From Apoderus coryli (Eukaryota > Arthropoda > Insecta > Coleoptera > Attelabidae), in the NCBI GenBank assembly GCA_911728435.2, contig OU452201.1:11284001-11348000 (forward strand): a stretch of DNA of 64,000 bases, written 5' to 3'. A model generated the notes under the pieces. It worked only from the letters and a program-made list of their open reading frames with translations. It ran no database searches and was not told the DNA's origin. The position numbers were made by a program, and so were the translations under genes. Below, piece after piece: positions 12,801 through 22,612 of the stretch (the first letter of the stretch is position 1; each line of letters begins with the position of its first letter).

Positions 12801-13545
12801 AACGAAAACCATCCAAATAACTATAATAATAATAAAAAAAACTTCGTAAACAACTTATCCTTCTAATATAAATTCGTGTGTAGGAGATCCACGCACACAT
12901 GTAATGCACTCCACCTGATAACAGCTGCCGCGAGTCGCATAACCTGTCGTCATGGCAACCGAGATATATAACGTAATCATAAGCAGGCCGGCGCGTGCCT
13001 CGGGCTATGTTTCCGTCCGTCCTTCGGTTGCAATACACTCGAATTTGGAGGCTGGCGCCTCTCGCGCCAGTGATTAATTTTTGATTAATGTGAGAGTATT
13101 CTTTGTTTGGAAGAAAACTGTCGCGCCAGTGGTTCATGTTAGTAAATAAAGACTATAAATTGTAAAATATTAGTACATGTTGTTTTGTTATTAATTATTT
13201 TTGGTGAAGTGGCACTTTTTAAATACTACACCTGAATAGCCACTTCAAGCCTGCGATTTTTATTCAAATGACAAATGGATGACGAATAATCACTCACTTC
13301 CTTACTTTTATTAAAAATAAAACTCATTATATTCAGTTGTTAATATATTGTAACTTTATTTACAGCTTCTAATGAGAGACTTGGGCATGGAGGGACAAGT
13401 CAACACGCATCAGTTTTACAGTATTTTAGGTTTTCTGATATTCTTCCGTATACTAGCATATGCGACATTGAAGTACAGATTGACTTCAGAGTTGTCAAAT
13501 AAAATAGTCTACTTAGCCAATAAAATAGTCCGACAAAAAGAGTAA
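820..13545 (+). CDS. ABCG1/ABCG4-type ABC half-transporter, 5' partial
   Basis: Eleven exons join in phase into the last 587 residues: 820-937, 5253-5442, 5988-6133, 7950-8073, 8604-8718, 8788-8946, 9927-10190, 11471-11571, 11633-11788, 12376-12588, 13366-13545 (TAA). The ATP-binding domain comes first: Walker [10 protein letters not shown] (885-911), Q-loop YIMQED, signature LSGGQ (6048-6062), Walker B VIFLDE (6108-6125) and the H-loop His of CTIHQ (8035). The six-helix membrane domain follows, with [20 protein letters not shown] starting at 11471. This NBD-TMD order is typical of the G subfamily, and wording such as ILAGY and [10 protein letters not shown] matches ABCG1/ABCG4. Such half-transporters dimerise and export lipids, sterols or other hydrophobic substrates; the substrate here is unknown. 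All motor residues are intact. One or more 5' exons lie outside the window. Intron phases are consistent throughout. Orthology to a named insect ABCG is not established. Confidence 0.93.
1511..1846 (+). repeat. Foldback MITE family, copy 1
   Basis: Internal sequence at about 1511-1763 is the inverse of 18870-19100. Examples are the shared stretch around GGCCGATATTTGTAGATGGG and the motif CGAATTCGTCAG. The right arm (1764-1846), ending CCTTGTGTAGGT, is the reverse complement of the left arm of copy 2 when the two are aligned by their internal part. No matching left arm is found upstream, so this copy has lost one arm. It lies in an ABCG intron. The open frame inside it is a by-product of the repeat. 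Confidence 0.7.
1847..2997. other. ABCG intron sequence without recognised feature
   Basis: AT-rich intronic DNA. No coding exon with sensible splice sites and no terminal inverted repeats were recognised. There are several runs of T and A. Confidence 0.4.
2998..3031. repeat. Perfect 12-bp stem hairpin
   Basis: AAGCGTCCGGGA (2998-3009) is followed after 10 bases by its exact complement TCCCGGACGCTT (3020-3031). A second palindrome, AAGTACGTACTT, follows at 3053-3064 and is itself followed by CCCGGAC. The GC-rich stem stands out in very AT-rich surroundings. It lies in an ABCG intron, about 140 bp before the Tc1 element. Confidence 0.7.
3173..4813 (+). mobile_element. Tc1-like transposon with IR/DR ends
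   Basis: The 1641-bp element is flanked by TA (3171-3172 and 4814-4815). The outer inverted repeat starts CACTATTGGACAAAAG at 3173 and ends with its complement at 4813. Inside each end is a second related copy: GCGTCAAAAGTAAAGCAACA from 3374 on the left and its complement at 4591-4613 on the right. The inner copies sit about 200 bp from each tip, the arrangement called IR/DR in Minos and Sleeping Beauty-type Tc1 elements. The transposase inside is broken. Both ends look intact, so the copy might still be mobilised in trans. It lies in the first ABCG intron of the window. Confidence 0.9.
3499..4506 (+). pseudogene. Broken Tc1-family transposase
   Basis: It begins ATG CCA AGA GGT ([16 protein letters not shown]) and hits a stop after IAHL. 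The same frame then continues through the helix-turn-helix part ([20 protein letters not shown]) to about 3880. A frameshift leads to the catalytic region with [11 protein letters not shown]. Another shift leads to [18 protein letters not shown] near 4208, and the C-terminal end reads [20 protein letters not shown] up to TAA at 4504-4506. These blocks are in the normal Tc1 order, and the DNDPKH motif carries the second catalytic Asp. The usual SPDLNPIE block is degraded to a [13 protein letters not shown] sequence. One premature stop and at least two frameshifts make this a dead copy. Confidence 0.88.
4962..5046. repeat. Short foldback element
   Basis: CCCGAAAATAGTTTTTTTGGAC (from 4962, with one base fewer than its partner) faces GTCCAAAAAAACCTATTTTCCGG (5022-5044), separated by about 38 bp. 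The arms are nearly perfect inverted repeats, giving a compact 85-bp foldback. It lies between the Tc1 element and an ABCG exon. Confidence 0.6.
5700..5773 (-). pseudogene. DDE transposase relic
   Basis: Read on the minus strand, this stretch encodes [18 protein letters not shown], then TPMNFF. This is a clear relative of the block containing the third catalytic residue in mariner/Tc-like transposases that usually reads IxWPxRSPDLTPxDFFLWG. The Asp of SPDL is Asn here. Only this block is recognisable; the DNA up to about 5880 may be further decayed transposase. The relic sits in the ABCG intron before the signature-motif exon. Confidence 0.65.
6134..7949. other. ABCG intron, no gene
   Basis: A 1.8-kb AT-rich intron. 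Short fragments such as TACAGGTTGTCTGGAAATGA (about 7055) and ACAGGGTACC (about 6840) resemble the ACAGGGTG-type ends of small MITEs seen elsewhere in the window, but no complete element could be delimited. Confidence 0.4.
8947..9926. other. ABCG intron with GC-richer patch
   Basis: The stretch from about 9060 to 9330 is clearly richer in G and C than the rest of the intron. It could be a foreign insertion. I see no coding exon, no terminal inverted repeats and no family I can name. Confidence 0.35.
10199..11314. mobile_element. PIF/Harbinger-like non-autonomous transposon
   Basis: The 1116-bp element has inverted ends of about 42 bp: AGGCAGAGACAGACCATTAT at 10199 and, on the opposite strand, AGGCGCAGACAGACTATTAT at 11314. 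Both continue CACGTCACGTG. The flanks are TTA (10196-10198) and TTA (11315-11317). A TWA 3-bp duplication is typical of PIF/Harbinger, which is the basis for the class; no transposase is inside. It begins directly behind the splice donor GTGAGT (10191-10196), whose last base is part of the duplication. The splice site therefore survived, or was completed by, the insertion. Confidence 0.72.
12885..13140. other. GC-rich patch in last ABCG intron
   Basis: A sharply GC-richer stretch (for example GCAGGCCGGCGCGTGCCTCG near 12983) in AT-rich intron DNA. It contains a TATA-like GATATATAACG near 12960, repeats of CGCGCCAGTG, and AATAAAG just after it. Its composition and TATA plus poly(A) arrangement would fit a solo LTR, but no target duplication or TG...CA boundary is convincing. 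The open frame crossing it on the minus strand is not supported as a gene. Confidence 0.35.
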
Positions 13546-13621
13546 AATATATAATATGTAATATTTTACAAACTGTATATACTATATTCACGTAGAATTT
13601 ACGTATTTCTTTTAATTTAAT

Positions 13622-13627
13622 AATAAA
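13622..13627 (+). terminator. Poly(A) signal AATAAA of ABCG gene
   Basis: AATAAA lies 77 bp after the TAA stop of the ABCG gene, a usual distance for cleavage and polyadenylation. A second AATAAA at 13680-13685 is an alternative. Confidence 0.55.
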
Positions 13628-13685
13628 AAAAATAGTATTTGTTCCAAATAACTAATAACTCAACAATTATTGTTTGTTGAATAAA

Positions 13686-14775
13686 TGTCATTTTAATCTA
13701 GTGAATTTAAGTCAAAATCAAGTATTAATGGCATCTCTCTGTCTTATGTCTTCTCGATGGACATGATAGACTGATTAATTTAAATATATATTTTATGGTA
13801 CCTTAAAATGTTTAACATTTGATTAACAATACGTTTTTAGAATTAAATCTAATATTGGTATTTGTACTTCTGCTTGAGTAAAAAATTCTTCCTTTTGTTT
13901 TATATTATCATGGTTTTCTTATTTTATTTTTTGTTTACTGATACGAGTATTATCATAAGACAGTTTACCGAATTTAGAATAAACATTGGATTTTGTTTTT
14001 TAGCGAGTCTTTTAAAATCGGATATCATTTAACGCTATATGGTTTTAACCCGTCGAGATAAAAATGTGAAGTGATTAGTATTAATTGGTTTTTCAATAGA
14101 CCGTACGATTGCTGTCCAAATGACAGTTAAAATAACTAAACTCTTTAAGAAACAAAATTGTATAAAAAATAAATATAAGTATATTAATCATCAATACATT
14201 TAATATAAACTAATCGGAAGCTCTATATTATTTGTCCCTTTCTCAAGTTTTTAAGTTAGCCAGTGTTTTTTAATGATTAAAATAATTGTTTGTAATTTAT
14301 TGTTATAAACCAAATATTAAATATTATGTGATAGAATAATTAATTATATTAATTAACATGTAGGTTCTTTGTTTTATATATTTGTTTTCTAATGAATTAG
14401 TTGTAAAATAAATATATTGGTTTTTAATGAGTTGATTGTTTAATTTGCTGAATTGAAAATGGTAATCCATATAATAAGAATAGAAAAACCTGTTATAATG
14501 AGTACATTTAGTGTATAGCATGCAACACATCATACACTTACTTAACTATTCCAACACAGTTATCACTTGATGTTTCGTATAGACTACGAAATCGGTTGGC
14601 GAACCGTTAGATTGTGAACATTTGACACCTGATTTGTCTGGAAATATTGTTTATAAATTTTAGGGTTATTGGATTTCCCATTTTATACCTGAGATTCATC
14701 ACATGAGTCCGTATTTATTCATCACATGAGTCCGTATTTTATAAAAGTTCCTATTATACCCTCATAGATAACCAC
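13686..14775. other. Intergenic, no feature
   Basis: AT-rich DNA between the ABCG 3' end and the LINE. It includes a tandem direct repeat of CATCACATGAGTCCGTATTT (two copies about 25 bp apart near 14697-14740). No gene recognised. Confidence 0.4.
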
Positions 14776-16145
14776 TAAATAAATAAATAAAGCGTTTATT
14801 GCCCAACAGTTTCCCATTTAAAGCACAATATTACAAACTAAAAAATTAAATGCTTAAATAAACTAAAATACTAATTAAGAAATCCTAATTAATTCCGCAC
14901 ACATACACACACCTAAACCACAAATGTCTCTGCAGCTACCATTTTCAAGTGATTGACTGTAGTTGTAAAAATGTCATACCTATCAGAAACTCTATTAAAA
15001 TTAGAACACATGACATTAACAGGCGATCTTAACAGTACGTTGGTCCTAGCTCTGTGTAAGTGAAATGTTAAATTGGATCTGGTATTTAACCTAGGAACTA
15101 ACAAATTCAAGCAAGATAGCAGAAAAGAGCAGTCGATTTTTTCTCTAAGCAATTTATATACGATGGTTAATGAGCTCTGAATTCTTCGGTACTCCAGACT
15201 CTGAACGTCAAAACGTGATAGTAACAATTCATGATCGAAACCTCTTACTGGATAAGCACCATCGGTTCTAAAAACTAAATATTTCAAAAATCTACGTTGA
15301 ATTTGCTCGACCTCTAGTTTATGAATATTATACTGAGGATACCAGATGATGGAAGAATACTCCAACTTTGACCTCACATAGGCATTGAACAAGGTGATAA
15401 GGGCAGAGGTATTATTGAAGCCTTTGCAGTTACGCATTATAAAGCCATACATGCGAGATGCCTCATCAACCATTCTCTCCATATGCTCCAAAAACTGGAA
15501 CCTCTGATCGAAGGTAACACCAAGATCCGTGAATACCCGACATCGTTCAAGTTTATTTGTGGAGATTGTATACGGATAGTCAATAAACGTTGTTTTACGT
15601 GTAAAACTCAGACATGTGCATTTACGAATGTTAAAGAGACAATTTGTTACTGTCGCACCACCTTTCTAGAGCACACAGATCATGCTGCAGGTTTATGCAA
15701 TCTGCTACTGAATCTATGGAGGCGAAGATTTTTAAGTCATCTGCGAAAAATAGAGTACGCTGAAGTAAACACGGGTCCAGGTCATTGATGAAAAGAAGGA
15801 ACAACAGTGGACCTAAGTTAGAACCCTGGGGTACTCCTGACGTGGCCGAGTAAAAACAAGATTTAAAGCCGTTGGAAAAGACATATTGTTTCCGATCATG
15901 CAAGTATGAGTTGCATAAAGATATCAAGCCGGAAGGAAATCCATCATACGTATGCAGTTTACTCAGCAATATGCCATGGTCTAGCCTATCAAAGGCTTTG
16001 GTGAAATCAGTATAGATTACATCCAATTGACCGCCGTGATCAAGAGTTTCAGAGATACAGTGGGTAATAACTGACAGATTGGTGACAGTGAACCGGCCAC
16101 ACATAAAACCATGCTGGTTAGGTGAAATCTGGTGAACTAAAGAAT
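14776..16145 (-). mobile_element. 5'-truncated non-LTR retrotransposon (LINE copy 1)
   Basis: Minus-strand LINE. It starts abruptly inside the reverse transcriptase (about 16145) and ends in a short 3' UTR with a (TTTA)n tail, seen on the plus strand as TAAATAAATAAATAAA near 14777. The 3' UTR (GCGTTTATTGCCCAACAG on the plus strand) aligns with that of LINE copy 2 at 40455, so both belong to one family. 5' truncation and a simple-repeat tail are hallmarks of target-primed reverse transcription. No endonuclease domain remains. Confidence 0.88.
14913..16145 (-). pseudogene. LINE reverse transcriptase fragment, one frameshift
   Basis: Order on the minus strand: SPNQHGFMCGRFT, the finger/palm motif YTDFTKAFDRLDH, SGVPQGSNLGPLLFLLFIND, and the catalytic FADD (as LFFADDLKIF). 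The thumb and C-terminal region continues to TAG at 14913. A single one-base shift near 15632, just after SNKLSL, breaks the frame; the next frame continues NIRKCTCLSFTRK without loss. The tail matches the pre-X9-like region of jockey/CR1-type LINEs (GFIMRNCKGF, YVRSKLEYSSIIW). Only one lesion over about 1.2 kb suggests a fairly recent insertion. The plus-strand frame over 15483-15788 is antisense noise. Confidence 0.9.
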
Positions 16146-17286
16146 AACTCCAAATATAATTGTATGTAACATTTTATTTAAAGGAATGTAACTATCACAA
16201 ATATACAATATGGTAACAAGTAGGTACATAACGTCACAAAGCAGGACTAGAATAGTTATTGGTTAATTATTTCTAAAGTACAGATAAAACTGAAAAATAG
16301 TGCTACTTTCCAATTTTAGATGATATTTTTAATATTTTCAACTATTTAACCAAAATTAATTAGTAAACAATATTAAAATTTCCTAATATTATCGCTCTAA
16401 AATAATATTAAAATCAGAATGACTGACAATGTATTTGGGCCTTCCCTATTTTTTGTTTGATGGTATGATGTCCCTTCATATTATTCATTAAATATAAGAA
16501 TGTACTAATGTATCCCATGAACATTATATTAACGAGACAGGCAAGTACTCCCTTCACGGTCACGTTTGTTCTAGTTAATAATTTTATTTGTATAATTATT
16601 TGCTATATTTATTGTTAAATACTGTGCTATGCATTTTTGATTTAAGTTTTTCAGTCTTACAACTGGAGACTAGGAACTCACAGTAATATTAAGCATTAAA
16701 ATAATATAATATTAAAAATAATAGAAATATTTGAAACTAAACCGACCAAAAATAATATATTAAAACGGTTTTCTTATATTTGCTTTTTTAAGACCCCTGA
16801 AAGCAGCCTCGACATGTCAAATCATATATTTTCGCCAATGTCAACTCTGTCACATATGCCAAATATATAAATTTTAAAATTAAAAGAGTTGTTACCATCT
16901 TTTAAATCAAAAATTAGATAATCGAACTATAAAAATAGGTATGGGATCCGACGTTACGTTGAATTTGATTCACACGGGGTCCATATATGTTTTATAAACA
17001 ATTTGCTTAAGCCAAATTTGTTTCAAATGTACATGGTCATATAATATTCTGAATTAAAAAAATCTTTGAAAAAATAAAATAGGACAGAAATTAATTACAA
17101 TTTTGCAATAATTTGTTTTAAATATTGAGACACAAAGGATCGTGTTCACATCAAAATTGATATAGATATGCTTTAGCATATTGTAGGCCACTATAAAGCG
17201 ATTACGAATGTCAAACATTTAAGTATTTCCTACGATAGTTATTTGTAGAACTGTACTTAAAAAAGAGAATTGTATTTTTATAATCG
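16146..17286. other. Intergenic, no feature
   Basis: AT-rich DNA between the truncated LINE and the 3' end of the SLC35A gene. Its right part probably carries that gene's 3' UTR on the minus strand. No gene or repeat with clear ends was found. Confidence 0.4.
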
Positions 17287-20200
17287 TCACACGACCTCAT
17301 TTTTACATAACTCCTTATCTTCTTCGCTCGTAATACTCGTACTAGGCTTCGGAGGATTGTGTACAGGACTTTGTGAATACAAATACGTAGCAAACATCAC
17401 TGTAGCTATGGCTAATACTGTATTTAGATAAATAGGGATGCCGAAAATTATATAACACAAAACCGCAGTTAGTCCTAATTCTAATGCACTTGCAAACGTT
17501 TTTACTATAGAATTAAGTGTTTTCAAGAAAAAACTGGTAACAATACCCACTACTGCATTATTAATCATCACAAGCAATACTTTAAATTGAAATATTTTGG
17601 CTATATTTTTAAAGAGAAATGCCTCTGTTATATCTTGGTTAACTATAAGCAATATAATGTTGCACAGTATTGAATCAAGATACATGAATACGTTCTGCAC
17701 GTAAATATTAATATCAGTACCCTGTCTTTTCAATAAATACTCATTATATACACCTGCTAAACATGAACAGATAATTTGAATGGAAATTAAGATAGCTTTT
17801 AAGCCAAAAATTTCATACGTATGTACTACTTCTCTGTCTTCTTGTTCCTGATTATCATCTCGTGAAAAACTGACTTGCTTGAGCATACATCCAATAGTCA
17901 AAATTAACAGTGAGACCCATTGTTTTCTACTTAAGTTCTTGTTAAAAATACACTAAAAAAATAATTTACATTTACAACTCAACATATAAAACATGTTTTT
18001 CTTATAATGATGATGATTGATGAACTTAAAAGAAACTAAGACATTTCTACATATTAATTTATATTATTTTCGAAAACTCACATATGAGAATGCAGCAAGT
18101 ACAAACATTCAGAGTTTAATGTCGACAACTGGATTTGAGTTACGCAATAATCAGGATTCTCAGATTAAGTGACATAAAACATAACAGTTATAACCAGTAA
18201 GAACTTGCTAAATTAATTAAATACTGGTCGCCAAACACATTATTTTACATAATGATTGTTCTAATAATCAATTAAATACTATGGCAAAAGCATAACAGTT
18301 GCAAATCATTTTGGTACCAACACCTACACATTTGTTATGATAACTGGGAAGATGCCTAGTAAATAACTAGTGAATAAATATGCGAAACGTTAGAGTTTTT
18401 ATGGAAATTGGGTTTTAAATGGATTATATAACAATAACTTAAAAGTTATGAAATAAAATTCAATTTGATTCAGCAACATTAAAATGCAGTTAGTACCTGA
18501 AATAGAACTCCAGTGACAACAACTCTTAACTGCAACAACAGGTAATAAGTCGTCGGATCAAATGATGCCAAATTTATAAATGACAAATTGTTATACAGAC
18601 AATACAAAAATGCTGGGACTAAGTACAAAGTCAATACTTTCTTGTTTTCTTGAATTTCACTTATTAGCTTCAATGGACTATTCCTGAAAATTTAAATGTT
18701 TTTGTATTTAATAATATACTACATATTTCTGCAGCAGACGATGGCGGCTTTGATGAACTAACCGTAAATAAACAAAAATATATATACACTTAATATATTT
18801 TTATTATACCAAAATGAAAAATAATTTAGTGGCATAGCTGACAAAATTACTGGTGTTACCTAGACAAGGGATTTTGACTGACGAATTCGTTTCGCTCTTA
18901 TTAGGAGCTCGTCAGAGTACCATAGTCGTTGCCCATCTACAATATCGGCCTGCATTTAAGCACAGTGATATATACACCAGCAGATATAAGTAAACCGTAC
19001 CATCTTCAAAGACATAGTAATGCATATCCCACCATACAGAGGCCGAAACAATGTATAGGTAACACCAGCCGTAGAAATAGAAAATAAAAATAGTGTAAAC
19101 ATAAAACGCTATCAGTAGAACCATGCCTCGGTCAGGTTCTACTGAATTAGACTGAGGCCCTGTTAAATTAAACAAAATCCCTTGTGTAGGTTTTGACTGA
19201 GAAATATATCTACTAGTGTTTTAATATTAGGATTTTATTTTTGAATAAACGAGATTTCTAGTTCCATCTCTATTTTGTATACGTAATTAAATTTTATATA
19301 TTACAAAAGTAAATTTTTAACGTAATAAAAGTAACACTCTATGGTGTATGAAGAATAACATAATCACTATCAGCCGTAATTTGGGTCTGCAACTGAAATA
19401 TATAGAGACTATGCTATGAACCAATAGCAGTATTCATGCTTTTGTGTTCATCCTACCATGGTCAACGGAAAACTGAAATCACAAAATAACTAAACGCATG
19501 CTTACTCTCGACAATATAGAGCACTGGAAATAAGGAGCTTTAAAATTTCTGTAAAAAGTACCACTGTGACTATGTTGTAATCATAATGGTTATTTGATTG
19601 TTGTGATGCTGTTACCAAAATACCTAAAAAAAAAAACAAAACATATTCAAAATTAAAGTAATATTTATTTAAATGATGGTACACAGATAATTCCTAATTT
19701 TGGTAATTCGAAGAAAACAATGGTTTATATATTCTCCATTGTTATTACAAAAAATAAGAATAATAATCGAGTGAATAATCTGGTTTCTCGAAAAAACAAC
19801 AAAAACCAACGTACATATGAGCACAGCACCATTTTATAATAAGAGTATATACAAAATGTTAAACATTTCTGTAACCTCTGATTTGTAGCCGTGTCCATAT
19901 ACAAATGAGAGTTTTATGATTATTGATATGTTACATAGTATCACCATGTAATTAACCACAGCCTATAGTGTTGACGGCCAAAAAACTGTTTCAACATTTA
20001 AAAAATTGTAGGAGTTCTAACTCTAAAGAAATTCAGACAGTTAAATGTTTGGCTATTAATTAATTCAAGACGACCGAACTTTTTATATTATATTATTTTA
20101 TTATTATTATACCTATATAAATATAATGTAGGTAATAAAAATCTAAAAAAGATGCCGCTATTGGAGAATCAAAAAATATACAAATCAAACTATTGAAATT

Positions 20201-20572
20201 CTTTCAGGGAAATTGGATTAATATCAAAGTAAACCAAACACGTCACCGCAAGGATATTTATTGATTAATTCATTGAGAACCTGTAGACAAGTAAAAACGG
20301 GGACCTTTTTTAAATCAACAAGATACGTTCTAGGTAATAAAAACTACAACCTGCTATATAAATATGTGGATATTTTAGAACTACAAAGAATTAAGACTGA
20401 TACCTATTTGTCCTAAGTAACTTTTATTTTGGATGACATTTTTATTGTAAGTTTAAGTAGTACCTATGTAAAATAATATCTTACCTTGGTTTACAAACAA
20501 ACAAATATAAACTACAAAAATTACAAAACTAAATTTTGAAGGGAAAACCTCCCTCCAAATTACGTTAGCCAT
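17287..20572 (-). CDS. SLC35A-family nucleotide-sugar transporter
   Basis: Four minus-strand exons join in phase into 352 aa: 20572-20485 (ATG), 19623-19506, 18683-18497 and 17952-17287 (TGA). The N-terminal helix ends FVNQGILVTASQ. The conserved core is YCLYNNLSFINLASFDPTTY followed by LLLQLRVVVTGVLFQ, then SRKQWVSLLILTIGCMLKQ. The second half has CLAGVYNEYLLKRQG, YVQNVFMYLDSILCN and KTFASALELGLTAVLCYIIF. This is the ten-helix SLC35A fold of Golgi antiporters that exchange a nucleotide sugar for the nucleoside monophosphate. The VYNEYLLK and KTFASALEL wording suggests the SLC35A4/A5 side rather than the UDP-galactose or CMP-sialate carriers, but substrate cannot be told from sequence. The polar tail after LYSQSPV is cytosolic-type and acidic. 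The gene looks complete and intact. Confidence 0.93.
18858..19191 (-). mobile_element. Foldback MITE family, copy 2
   Basis: A 334-bp element in the second SLC35A intron. Its ends are 19-bp inverted repeats: ACCTAGACAAGGGATTTTG at 18858 and, on the opposite strand, ACCTACACAAGGGATTTTG at 19191 (one mismatch). The internal part is the inverse of copy 1 (1511-1763). The long arm near 19110-19191 matches the right arm of copy 1 at 1764-1846 in direct orientation, so one arm is long and the other short. No clear target duplication is visible. No transposase is encoded. Confidence 0.78.
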
Positions 20573-21408
20573 TTCTACAATAGTAATTTGTAAAGAAATC
20601 ACAATTTTTATCTTATAAAATGTGTATTCCGTGCCAACACTTCATTCTCATACATTATGTTAGATGTTACTGATAAAAAAATTTAAATAAAAGTGCATCT
20701 ATTGTTTATGCAATTCGTTTATTTGAAAATACAATAAATAAAAATAATTTGAAATTGTTAGGTTACCTTCTTCTCTCTCTCTCTCTCTTTATCGTTGGTT
20801 TTTTATGCCTGTCCCCTGGCCGTTTGCGTTAGAATAGGATAGTTCCAGCTGGTGTATGAAGAAATTTTCTTGACACATATCACCAGTTATCTGGTCAATT
20901 TTTTCCATTCCTTTTACAAAAGTGACAAATTTAACGTTCCCGCTGCTTTATTGTCGTTACAAGCCAAACAATTTATTGCTGCTATTCAGTTCTATCATTG
21001 TCCTCGTAGACAATGGTTCTATTTTAAAAACTAGTAGGGTATATCGTATTGTATTTTAAGTTGCATATCTCTTGTTTGCCTTACCTATAAATAGACTACA
21101 GACTGGTTCTTATTATCACATTATTATCTCTTAAAACAATAAATATAAGCAAGATTTACTTCAAATTATTATTTATATTGTTTTGTTTATGATTGATTAT
21201 AATAGTTTACTTAACTTTGAATTTATTAAACATCTCTTCTCTTTGCTAAGGTGCCGGTGGCCAATTTCTAAAAAATGTGGAGTAAAACGATCCATCGAAA
21301 CGAGGCACAAACAACTAAATTAGCACAGCGTTGCCTCCGTTCCCCGAATCGCCAGTTTTCTGAATAGACCTTCTGGCTTACAACGGATACGCATAATATT
21401 TGTTAATA
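20573..21408. other. Intergenic with (TC)n microsatellite
   Basis: Upstream side of the SLC35A gene, so the proximal part should hold its 5' UTR and promoter; no motif is clear enough to place a start site. A (TC)8 microsatellite lies at 20772-20788. Confidence 0.4.
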
Positions 21409-21989
21409 GGGAGTTAAGGCAAAACCAAGGACGTATACGTATCTCCATACGTAAACGTGAGATTTTGGTTATGTTTACACTAGATAAGCACTCATTCAAA
21501 ATAGAGTTAAGGTGCCATCCAATACGTATCGTCTATGAGGAAGGTAGAGGTAACACTTTACTTGAGAAAAAGACTCTTTTAGATTTTTCTACTTCCATTT
21601 ATTATGTTGTTAATATTATTGTTTTTTTAATCATTAACCAAATACCTATATATTTTATTATGTATACCTATAAACAATAACAGAAAAACGTTTATAATTG
21701 TTACAAAATAAACTATACTACTACTAATAATAATAAAGTCTTTATTGCAAAATAGATTAGCTTAATTTTTAATATAGAATCACAGTTTTTGTTGTTCTAT
21801 TCTAGATATTCGTACAAGTTCCTGTAATTCCGACAACAAACGGTTCAATACGTTTAAGTATACGATACGCGTAGAGGTACATATGTTTACGGCCTTCGTA
21901 TCGTTAAACGTATCATAAATTTAAAGAGCGCATGCGTAGATGTCAAAAGATACGTTTACGTATACGTCACTGGCTTTGCCTTAACTCCC
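21409..21989. mobile_element. MITE with TA duplication and CGTATACG-rich arms
   Basis: A 581-bp element flanked by TA (21407-21408 and 21990-21991). The inverted ends run about 35 bp: GGGAGTTAAGGCAAAACCAA at 21409 and, on the opposite strand, GGGAGTTAAGGCAAAGCCAG at 21989. Both go on into GACGTATACGTA. Further CGTATAC/GATACG words recur inside (21865-21965), making the arms self-complementary. Near 21721 a stretch of ATAATAATAAAGTCTTTATTGC resembles the 3' tail of the LINE family, possibly a nested or shared piece. No coding capacity. Confidence 0.72.
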
Positions 21990-22468
21990 TAATATTCCTG
22001 TTCTTCCAGCTTTACAGCATAAGATAAGGCTGATTGTCTTTAAATAAGGAAAGGCAATGGTAATGTTTAACTAACTTCGGTAGGGGCGGGAGAAAATTGT
22101 TTTTATTTTAGAAACCTTAAAGTTTAGGTATAGGAAAATAAGATATCATATGAAAGCAAATTTGATTGCCTTTCAGAAATGTGCAGGAGCCCCATTGAGA
22201 ATATTCACTTATGCCTGTTTTAGGTAGTAGGTACCTAGGTAGATCATACTACAACTAGGTACAGTAATTTGCGACCACCCTGTATCCTGATGGTTCAATC
22301 TGTCAAGATACAGTTGATTTTCCTATATTGGTTTTGATTTTAAACTCCCTTCAAAATTTCAAGATTATGTATATGCAAAGGGTTTCCGGAGACTTGTTTT
22401 TGGCCAAAAAATTTCAAATTATAGGTACTATGTTTATTCTCGAACGACAAATCCAAAAATATAATAAT

Positions 22469-22612
22469 ATATAGGGTGTGCCATTTTAAATAAGAAAAGT
22501 GATATCAACTTCCGGTATAACCGGAAGTCCTGCACATATGACAATATTATAGACTGATAGATTGGGTTTAACTGAGTAATCACTTAAATTTTCAAAATAA
22601 TCACCCTGTATA
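22469..22612. mobile_element. Small MITE with AGGGTG ends
   Basis: The left end reads TATAGGGTGTGCCATTTTAAA; the right end on the opposite strand reads TATACAGGGTGATTATTTTGA. They are imperfect inverted ends about 144 bp apart. Inside is a perfect hairpin, ACTTCCGGT (22508-22516) with ACCGGAAGT (22520-22528). A related but truncated copy lies at 36340-36524. Confidence 0.5.

Noticed and set aside
12784..13137. 117-codon minus-strand frame in the last ABCG intron
   Set aside because: It runs across the GC-rich patch, where stop codons are rare by composition, and resembles no protein.
15483..15788. 101-codon plus-strand frame
   Set aside because: It is antisense to the LINE reverse transcriptase, whose protein on the minus strand is clearly recognisable.
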